64,000 nt of DNA, taken from positions 1 to 64,000 of the forward strand of contig JAPXFQ010002137.1 of NCBI GenBank assembly GCA_028564705.1, in the 5' to 3' direction. The translations under genes and the position numbers were made by a program. This document shows positions 36,813 to 45,779 of this stretch, one piece after another; positions within the stretch are counted from its first letter, which is position 1, and every line of letters starts with the position of its first letter. Below the pieces are notes generated by a model. That model was not told the DNA's origin. It did no database searches and saw only the letters and a program-made list of their open reading frames with translations. This DNA comes from Apricaphanius iberus. Its lineage: Eukaryota > Chordata > Actinopteri > Cyprinodontiformes > Aphaniidae.

Positions 36813-38587
36813 CTGGAACAAAACATCTGGACTTCAGGTTCTGGAGATCTGCAGACGGGTCAGTTACCCAGAACTCTGGTTCTGGTTGTATCAGGTTGAT
36901 CCCAGAACCTGGATCTGTTTTAAACTAGAAGGTTCTGCTTGTTTGGGCCCGTTTCAGTAACTTACAGCTCAGCTGTTCTAGGTACCAGAGACTAAACAGG
37001 TTAGGGTTAGAACCCAAGTTCTGTCCACCTGCTGCTGTAGTACCTAATCTGGCCCACTGGTGGCGCTATGACACAACCAGAGACACACTGAGCATGCTCA
37101 GTAAACCCAGCACTGATCCAGCTTCTTATTGTGCTTCCTGTGTCTGTGGTTCTGATGGAGGGACGGGAAGTCAGGTTCTAGGATCCAGAATCTGGTTCAA
37201 GGACCATCTTGGTTCACAGAGCTGCAGTGATGTGGGAACATCCTCCAATCAGGTTAAAGGCTGGTAACCATGGATACGACTCCACTCTGGTTGGTTTACT
37301 AGTGTGGCTATATATAGAGAGTGGCGACAACTTGAAACATGGACGCCATATTCGCTACCATCTTTCAACGCGTTACTATGGAGATTATGTATCAGACTGA
37401 AATAAATCGCAGATTTTACCTTCAACTTTCACGTAACTGTCGAAATTATCGTTTGTCAATATTTAAAAGGCATCAACAATGTATGACCAAGAACTAAATA
37501 TTCGGGAAAAGGCTGGTAAAAGTGACTAAATTCCCCTTTTACCCAGAAATGGTCTCTTTTTTTGTTCACTCTACAAATCTCAAAGTAGAAATGAAATCTA
37601 AATAGCGAAAGTGATATATTTCTCGTCAGTGGGCTTTTTTCCGCCAAAACACAAACAGATCTTACCTCACAACAAAGAATAATTACTGGCCTTCCACTTC
37701 TCTCGTCGGACTTTCTGCATCCCGAGGAAATAAATGTAACCGTCTGACAAATCCAGGTCTCGTACTGCACCTGAACGCTGCACAGCGTAGATCAATATCA
37801 AGATGCACTAATGTGTTTCTGTATTTGTTTCTGTGTGATACAGGCCAAGTTGGTATCGAATATGGCGCCCATGAAGCAGGTGACCGCCTCTGAGCCAATC
37901 AGATTGCCGAATTGTCCTAAACGTTCTAAAAGGAGTTGTCGCCACTCTCTCTATATAGGCACACTAGTTTACGGTGAAACGGCGCCTCCTGGTGGAGAAA
38001 ACACCTTTCAGCTCATTCCATCTACCTGTAGGCGGGGCTTCAGTCTGTTTACGGCTGAAGCTCAATCAGTTCATCAGCAGGACCCAATAGAACCGAACCG
38101 CCTGCTGAGGAACCTGGATACTTAAAGGACAGAACCGGTTCATAACCTGGAGGAACTAAAGTGGGTTTTATTCTGCTGAAACCAGCCGGTCCAAACAATC
38201 AGAACAATGACAGAGAGAAATATATGCGGTCAGATTACATTTATCCACCAACGTTTAACTAAACGGTTCCCTCACGTTGAATCAAAACAACAGAACCACC
38301 TGCAAGTTCGGAGCTCCACAAGGACTGAAGGACTGCGGCCGCCGGAACCCGCCGCCCCTCCGGACCGGACCACCGAACCCCCGTCCACCGCCACCATAAT
38401 GAGCCGGTGATCCATCCATGTTTCCCCGGCTGAACCTCGGAGAGCCCCGCGGAGAACCGGGAGAAAACCCCGGAGAAAACCGAGGAGAACCTCCGAACGG
38501 AGACCGAACTCCGGGGAAGGTCCAGTCTGGAGACGGGCGGGGAGAAAACCCCGGACTACGCTGCGGTCCGGCCGGAGTTCGATGCAT
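36663..38587 (-). CDS. mplkip: M-phase-specific PLK1-interacting protein (TTDN1), two exons
   Basis: Exon 1 is 38587-38300 and exon 2 is 36812-36663; CAG|GT donor and CAG acceptor, both phase 0, give 145 residues against 179 in human. The N-terminal two thirds is a disordered Gly/Arg/Ser/Pro-rich tract and the C-terminal motif is in exon 2. In mammals the protein is nuclear, is a PLK1 target, associates with the lariat-debranching enzyme DBR1, and is mutated in non-photosensitive trichothiodystrophy. The two-exon layout matches the mammalian gene. It is convergent with the UEV-RBR gene, with 5.7 kb between their stop codons. Confidence 0.88.
37299..37967. mobile_element. MITE with long terminal inverted repeats in the mplkip intron
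   Basis: Left end CTAGTGTGGCTATATATAGA and GAGTGGCGACAACT; right end inverted CTAGTGTGCCTATATAGAGA and GAGTGGCGACAACT. Further in, CATGGACGCCATATTCGCTACC is mirrored by CATGGGCGCCATATTCGATACC. The flanks TTTA (37295-37298 and 37968-37971) look like the target duplication, though CTAG could be read instead. There is no transposase. The size is 669 bp. Confidence 0.8.
38300..38587 (-). CDS. mplkip: mplkip exon 1 (Gly/Arg/Pro-rich)
   Basis: Begins MHRTPAGPQRSPGFSPRPSP and contains PRFSPGFSPGSPRGSPRFSR then GGGGRGFGGPVRRGGGFRRP, ending CGAPNLQ at the donor CAG|GTGGTT. SP and RG repeats fit the disordered, Cdk/PLK1-phosphorylated part of TTDN1. The start was chosen because it has A at -3 and fits the short N-terminus of the family. 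The open frame extends 44 codons upstream, but that extension has a different, hydrophobic composition. Confidence 0.85.
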
Positions 38588-38835
38588 CTTTCCTTGGATC
38601 AGAACCGGGAGGAGCAGAACCGGAAGAATCCCGGTTAAAACTGCCGAATATGAACCGGAAACAGACGCCTCCGCCTGTAGGTAGAGCGCTGTCTGCAGCG
38701 CCACCCACCGGCGGACCACGATCCGTTATATCCTGTAGGGGGCAGTGCCGCCCGTCTGAGCCCGCAGACAGACGGGGCTAATGCCGCCATGTTGGACAGG
38801 GAAAAAGGCTGGTTTCTGCTGGAATAAAACATTAA
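38588..38835 (-). promoter_or_regulatory. mplkip: mplkip promoter/5' UTR with YY1-like site and uORF
   Basis: GC-rich sequence upstream of the ATG. On the minus strand CCAACATGGCGGCATTA (38779-38795) fits the YY1 consensus AANATGGCGGC, which often sits just after transcription starts of housekeeping genes. The ATG inside that site opens a 51-codon upstream frame (about 38787-38635) that stops before the main ATG. Confidence 0.5.
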
Positions 38836-38859
38836 ATGACAGAGATTAGAGACGACGGA

Positions 38860-40168
38860 CAGATCTAGAACAGATTTAGAGGCAGATCTAGAACAGATTT
38901 AGAGGCAGATCTAGGACGGATTTAGAGACAGATCTAGAACAGATTTAGAGGCAGATCTAGGACAGATTTAGAGAAAGATCTAGAACAGCTTTAGAGGCAG
39001 ATTTAGAGACAGATCTAGGACAGATTTAGAACAGATCTAGAACAGATTTAGAGACAGATCTAGAGACAGATTTAGAGACAGACCTAGAACAGATTTAGAG
39101 AAAGATCTAAAACAGATCTAGGACAGGTTTAGAACAGATCTAGAACAGATTTAGAGACAGATCTAGGACAGATTTAGAACAGATCTAGAACAGATTTAGA
39201 GACAGATCTAGAACAGATCTAGGGATGATTTAGAGACAGATCTAGAACAGATTTAGAGACAGATCTAGAAGAGATCTAGGACAGATTTAGAACAGATCTA
39301 GAACAGATCTAGGGATGATTTAGAGACAGATCTAGGACGGATCTAGGGATGATTTAGAGACAGATCTAGGACAGATTTAGAGACAGATCTAGAACAGATT
39401 TAGAACAGATCTAGGGATGATTTAGAGACGGATCTAGAACAGATCTAGGGATGATTTAGAGACAGACTTAGAACAGAATTAGAGACAGATCTAGAACAGA
39501 TTTAGAGACAGATCTAGAACAGATCTAGTGATGATTTAGAGACAGATCTAGGACGGATCTAGGGATGATTTAGAGACAGATTTAGAATAGATTTAGAGAC
39601 AGATGTAGGGCAGATTTAGAGACAGATTTAGAGACAGATTTAGAGACAGATGTAGGGCAGATTTAGAGACAGATTTAGAGACAGATCTAGAACAGATCTA
39701 GGGATGATTTAGAGACAGATCTAGAACAGATCTAGGGATGATTTAGAGACAGATCTAGAACAGATTTAGAGACAGATCTAGAACAGATTTAGAACAGATC
39801 TAGGGATGATTTAGAGAAAGATCTAGGGATGATTTAGAGACAGTTCTAGAACAGATTTAGAGACAGATCTAGAACAGATTTAGAGACAGATCTAGAGACA
39901 GATTTGGAGCAGATCTAGACAGATCTAGGGATGATTTAGAGACAGATCTAGAGCAGATTTAGAGACAGATCTAGAAGAGATCTAGGACAGATTTAGAACA
40001 GATATAGGACAGATTTAGAATAGATTTAGAGACAGATGTAGGGCAGATTTAGAGACAGATTTAGAGACAGATCTAGAACAGAGTTAGAGACAGATCTAGA
40101 ACAGAGTTAGAGACAGATCTAGAACAGATTTAGAGACAGATTTAGAGCAGATCTAGATACAGATCTAG
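38860..40168. repeat. AGATCTAGAAC/AGATTTAGAGAC minisatellite
   Basis: Alternating 11-bp AGATCTAGAAC and 12-bp AGATTTAGAGAC half-units (about 23 bp per pair), plus AGATCTAGGGATGATTTAGAG variants. About 1.3 kb. It begins about 70 bp upstream of the presumed mplkip first exon region. Confidence 0.95.
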
Positions 40169-41449
40169 GGATTGATTTCCTTTTTGATTCTTCTTCAATC
40201 ATCAGGAAAATCTGGAGCTAAATCAGATGTTTCAGTCTGAACAGCCATTTAATCCAGTTTCCTGTATTTATTGGCTCTATGATGATGTATAATCGTCATG
40301 GTGCTTCCTAACAGATGAGTCAGAACTCAGCAGCTCTGGAAACGAATCCTCAGGATTGTCTATTTTTGTTTTCTCCCATCAGAACCTGTCAAAGATCCAC
40401 CAGGGGTCAAACAGCCCAAACAATCCCACCTCAGGATGAGAATCTGCTTTACAGGCCCGGTTCTGTTCCACCTGGAGCTCACCATCACCAGTGGACCAGT
40501 GGGTGGATGTATTTGGCTGGGTCATGTGGACTAGATAAAGTGCTCTACAAGTACAGACCTTGTAAGTTTATACGTTCATGAATAAAAATGATGCTCTGCT
40601 TTCTAATACATCTGATCTATTAAGATATTTCTAAGAACTGCTGGAGATGGGAACCATCAACCTGCAAGGATAAGCCAGTTTACACCATGGATGGTTCAAT
40701 TTAAGATGAAGACCGCTTCATACACTTGATGCATCGGTCATCAAGGATCACATGTAGAAATACCTTTTCTCAGAATTCTGGCCAGCTTGGCCCAGATAGT
40801 TTCCAGCTTCTGGTGTTTCACCTTCAGATTCCCATTTTCTCTCTCCTTTCTCCTTTCTGATGTCCTAAAGCTGCAGGTTTTTGGCTGGCCGCTCCTCACC
40901 TGAAGAACAGCTTGATGAGCAGTACCTGTGTGGTTGCTGGGGTCCCTACGTCAGGCTCCGCCCCTCAGTATCAGATCTGCTGCTCTCCTGGCCGTCCACA
41001 CAAACATGAGTCAGGCAGCCGTGGGCGTCTGAAGCAGCAGAGTCGCAGTTGAAGCCAAAGTAACGTGACAAATGAAGATGATAGTGTGAACAACGACGGC
41101 TAAGATGGACTGCATGTCCTCAGCTCTCAGACACTACATCATGTTCAGGTGGAGGCAAAGGGATACACCTGAAACACACCTGTGGAGCTCAGAGTCTGCC
41201 TTTAATTCCTGCTTATTGCTTCAGGTTTGACCTGATTAATCCATCCATCATTCTTCCTTTACCTGATCTATGAGTCTGACTTCCTCCTATTAACCAGGGT
41301 AACTTCCCGTGTCTAACTCTTCCTGGGTACCCAGTCAGAATTTACCTGTTTTACCAGGTTTAATTTGTTAGTTACCTGTAACAAAGATTGACATATAATT
41401 CTGATTAATAGTAGAACAGTCCATCAGGTACTGCTCTAAGAATACCTGC
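40169..41449. other. Intergenic, no gene supported
   Basis: Unique-looking sequence. An 88-codon open frame at 40315-40581 (+) shows no recognised domain and no splice context. Nothing else is seen. Confidence 0.4.
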
Positions 41450-44400
41450 CCGTATGACCCCATCAGCACCAAAACCCCCACCAGTGTCCTGCCTATTTAA
41501 CACCAACATAAAGAAAATGTCTGAATTCAATAAACCAAACAAACCTTTATGAAATCATTAAACAATTAAGCTCCTCCTCTTTCTGCCTTGATATTTTAAA
41601 CACAGTTTTTCTAAATAAAGAGTTCCCTGTCATTCAGTCTGATCTGATTCTAATAATGAACTCATCCCTCCTGTCAGGTATCAAACCAACAACCTGGACA
41701 TTATGCTGGTGAACGTTCTCAGTCATCCAGGTCATGGGAATCCAAAGGGTTTAAGTTTTTTGGTTTCTTGAAGACGTTTCACTTCTCATCCGAGGAGCTT
41801 TCTCAGTTCTAAGTGGACTATGAAATTGATTTCTCCCAGGTTAACCCTTTGGATTAACTACAGACTGATCTCTGATCTTCCATTAATCAGCAGGATTATT
41901 AATAAAGATGTTTCGGCAGTTCAATATTTAATTCACTTTTATTTCTATAGCGCCAATTCACAACAAACGTCATTATATTACAATTATACAAACATTCCAG
42001 CCAGTTAAAAGTTTTCTTTTTAAGGTAAGTTAAATAGCTTCCTAAAAATGACATCACTGAGACTGTCCTAGTTAAAGTTTTCAGTGCTGGTTCTGTTGGA
42101 CCTCAGTGCAGCGTTTGACCCTGTTGGTCATAAAATATCACTGGAACAACTGGGTCAGATTCTGGTACAGTACTGGGCTGATGAACAGGGAATTCTTTGT
42201 GTCAGTAGGAAACGTTTCATCAGAACCAACAGAAATCACATGTGGGGTTCCCCAGGGCTCCATCCTGGGGCCTCTTCTATTTAATATCTACATGCTCCCA
42301 TTAAACCAGATTATAACAGCCAATCAGATTAGTTACCATAACTATGCAGATGATACTCATCTGTACATTATAATGTCAGCAGGTGATTTTATACTGACTA
42401 ACTAAATACATGCAGTGAAAAAATCAATATATGGATATCCCATAAGTTTCTCCAGCTAAACAGAAACAAACTGCAGTAATTATTGTTGGACCTAAAGAGG
42501 AACGATCCAGAATCAGCAACAGCTTCAGCTAATCCAGCTAGAAACTAGCAACCATAACTCTAGGTGTAATAATGGACTCAGACCAGAACCTCCAGGGTCA
42601 CATAAAGGCAATAACAAGGTCAGCTTTCTATCAGCTGAGGAACATTTCTAGGATTAAAGGAATGATGACATAAGGAGACCTAGAAAAACTCATCCATGCA
42701 TTTATGATTACTGTAACAGTATCTTCACAGGTCTACCTAAAAAATCACTCAGACAGCTGCAGCTGATCCAGAACGCTGCTGCTCGTGTTCTCACTAGAAC
42801 CAGGAAAGTAGAACACATCACCCCAGTTCTAAAGTCCTTCCTCTGGCTCCCTGTAGCTCAGAGAATAGACTTCTAAATCAGACCCGGCGCCAGAGGGCAT
42901 TACCTGGGGGGGCAGTGGGTTTTTCTGGGGGGGCTCAGTAAACTGTCTTTTAATTAACCCTTTTGCATGTTTATAAATATATCTGGTGGACATTACATAC
43001 ACATACTTCCGTGTCAAATCTACCGTTTTGTGTCACTAACTTGTTCTACATACCTTACTGGAAAGCTAAGAGTATTCATTGTTTGATTCAAATTATGTAT
43101 ACCAATTAAAGATGCAAACAAAAATTAAGACACAGTAGGCTAACCATTTTTACTGAGTCTCTAAGAAAATTATGTCCAACTCACCGTTCTCAGCTGCACC
43201 TGCACATCACCGAGTCATCTCAAACAAAAACAATCCTTATGTCCAGTTAATGGTCTTTAATAAAGTACTTAGTCCATAAGTCTTCCTCTGTATCCTGCCC
43301 TGCCGCTTAAAACTTTAGTAAATTCTTCTTTTTGCCGCATTTCTCCTAATTTTTACATCAAAAATACTAGTTAGCATGCTGCTGCATTAGCTGTGTGCTT
43401 CTTTTTCTTTATCACTGCTGGTAAAAAATGACTTCATGTATTCTCGCCACCTGCTGGAAAGAAGTATGCACCACCGTTTTTTCTAAACGGAAGATTGGGG
43501 GAAAAATCTAGCGTTTTCTTTTCAAAAAGATTATTGAAAAACAGTTTCAACTTTGATATGCTTTTTAAAACATTTTAATCAAAAACACAGCAGCCACACC
43601 TGTATTCAAAATGGTTCAAAAACATTTTTAATTTTAATAGGCTTTTTAAAAACATTTTAATCAAAAATTGTAGGACTTTTTAAAATCCGAGCAAATAAAT
43701 AACTGTTTATATGGCCTTTGAAATGAAATATCCTGGTTGTTTAACAAAATAGTAATAACGACAAAAATCTTAGAAGCAAATCAACAGTGTTAAACTATAG
43801 TAGGACTATATGTAATATATAATATTGTGTTTAAAACAAATTTACTCTAGAAACTCGAGAGCAGCTTTACACAAATGTCTACTGAAAAAACAATGTTTTG
43901 GAAAGAATACTAAATATTTTAGCACATCAACACCTTTTTTGCTCAAACCTTAAAGATAAATGAAAACAAGCTCCGTGGAAAACTCTTTATAAAACATAAT
44001 GGAACTCAAATATGGGATTTGGGAACAGTAATTTATGCTGGTGCTGCTGCCACCCGGTGGCAGAATTACTGTTGCTTCAGGTGCAGAAGCGCTCGTAGCA
44101 GAAGTGCTTGTTGAAGCAATTTCTGGCTGCACTTGCCCTCTTGATGTATTATCCCTACTTGTGCTGGGATTGCTTTTCTGTTTGCTAAACCAAGCTCTAA
44201 TGTCCATTTTAGCAAGCTGCTGTGCCAAACTGCCAAAGGATCTTCTTTTACCGAAACTAAAACTCCTAATTAGTAATCTAGAGCGCCATCTATTGTTCGT
44301 TTTGAGCCAATATATTCACATGAAGTGTAATCTTTCCTGGGCGGGCCCGTCCTCCAGATGGGCGGGCCGGGCCCGCCCAGGCCCGCCCATGACGCCGGGT

Positions 44401-44470
44401 CTGTTCTAAATACTCCTACTGGTTTATAAATCACTGATGATGTATGATGAAGACCTGCTGTTATCACAGT
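41450..44470 (+). mobile_element. L2-clade LINE relic split by a hAT element
   Basis: Broken RT motifs: LVLLDLSAAFDPVGH (about 42085-42130), [20 protein letters not shown] (about 42230-42290) and YHNYADDTHLYI (about 42335-42370). The C-terminal SLRQLQLIQNAAARVLTRT (about 42745-42800) and LWLPV blocks follow. The hAT at 42879-44403 interrupts it; after 44411 the LINE resumes with the TTTATAAATCACTGA block. A short repeat at about 41700-41815 (AAGACGTTTCACTTCTCATC) belongs to another fish retroelement. Confidence 0.8.
42879..44403 (-). mobile_element. hAT DNA transposon, internally deleted, with exact 8-bp target duplication
   Basis: Terminal inverted repeats CAGACCCGGCGCCA and TGACGCCGGGTCTG. 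The 8-bp duplication TTCTAAAT lies at 42871-42878 and 44404-44411. The uninterrupted sequence occurs at 52038-52045 in a sister L2 copy. A minus-strand frame (about 44228-43950) starts MAQQLAKMDIRAWFSKQKSN, like the N-terminus of autonomous hAT transposases. The catalytic region is missing, so at 1525 bp it is a deletion derivative. Confidence 0.92.
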
Positions 44471-45040
44471 GTTATGGGAATATGGCATAATGCTGGGGAA
44501 TCAGTGAAGAGAATTATGGACACTTTACCTACTCTGGTTTAAGTGAAGGAATCCTGTTATAATAGTTATTTCTGTTATGTCTGCAGAGCAGCTGTGCTGA
44601 TAGAAGTTATGGACGCATGCAAGGAGGTAGAGACAGAACAGCTATAGACATTTTGTACTGTACTGACCTCCATCTTTAAATGTATTTTGGCCTCCACAAA
44701 ATACACACATATCATGGTTCTTGTTTTGAAATAGACATTTTTACAGTTTGACCAGACTAAAATATCTGCGCAGAACATTTTAATATTAAACAGTAAAGTT
44801 CCAGGTTAACTGTATTGAATCATTTCATACTGATTTAATCAAAATTATTGAAAAATTATTTGATATTTAATTAATGGTAATAATTTCTTTTGTATATTGA
44901 AATGGTTGTTTTTAAGAACATAATAATTACACTATCTTACAGCACATCTGGACTCTGCTTCACTGGGTCTGATTGATAATTATGGCTGATGTCCACATCA
45001 TAACTACACTCTGTGTAAAACGATCATTGTTCTTCATATT
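44471..45040. other. No feature recognised
   Basis: AT-rich sequence after the L2 relic; no gene or full element seen. Confidence 0.4.
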
Positions 45041-45095
45041 TACAGCGGTCCCTCGCTATAAAGCGCTTCAGCCTTCACGTCCATCGCTGTTTTAC
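45041..45095. mobile_element. Pogo/Tigger-like terminal repeat fragment
   Basis: TACAGCGGTCCCTCGCTATA resembles the ends of pogo/Tigger-type Tc1-mariner elements, including the TA next to CAG. No matching far end or transposase was found. Confidence 0.4.
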
Positions 45096-45779
45096 TGATC
45101 GTGTCATTGAACAATTCCCCACGCTGTAGTGGAAGAATTTTTTTCAATATTAGTTGTTTTCAGTGATTAGTAATAATGAGTAAGAGCAGCAGAGAAATAT
45201 TCCAGAATGTTGCTGAGTCATGAATGTCAGGGACAGTTTACGCTGATGTAGTTAAATGACGTAGGTCTTATCTTTATTTTGGCTAAACAATGCTGATAAA
45301 ACAGTCTCACATGGCAGCAGCAGCACACAGAGAGGGATACAGAGTCATGATGGGGACAGAACAATTAACCAGAGATTGTTTCTCTTCAGTTCCTAATAAA
45401 AAAGGAAAATCCAACTAAGGCTGCATCATCCTTATCCTTATCTACATCCATATGGAATCCTGCCCAGCAGAGATGGGTTCTCTCCAGCGTCTGAGCTTCG
45501 GACATCACAGGAACCACTGGCTGCTGGGATGAGGATGTTTCTGAGATGGTTGGGACCAGGGGACCTGAGCCTGAGGTGGAAGACCCAACCTGCTGTCAGA
45601 CTTCTTTATTTTCACTGTTGTTTTTTCACCACGGAGGAGTTTGGGAAAGAGGAGCATCTCTCCCTACTTCCTACGTCTTTTTTCCTGCTGGCGATGCCGG
45701 AGTATAAAAGAAAGAAGAACATTAGAAAACGCTGTTGTGCTGATTGGTGACCTGAATCTGAACTCAAAGGGACGCGGAT

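Noticed and set aside
38282..38719. Longer 145-codon mplkip start (MVRRWVALQT)
   Set aside because: The upstream extension is hydrophobic and unlike the family; the internal MHRTP start has A at -3 and fits the family N-terminus.
40315..40581. 88-codon plus-strand frame as a small gene
   Set aside because: No recognised motif, no promoter, splice or poly(A) support.
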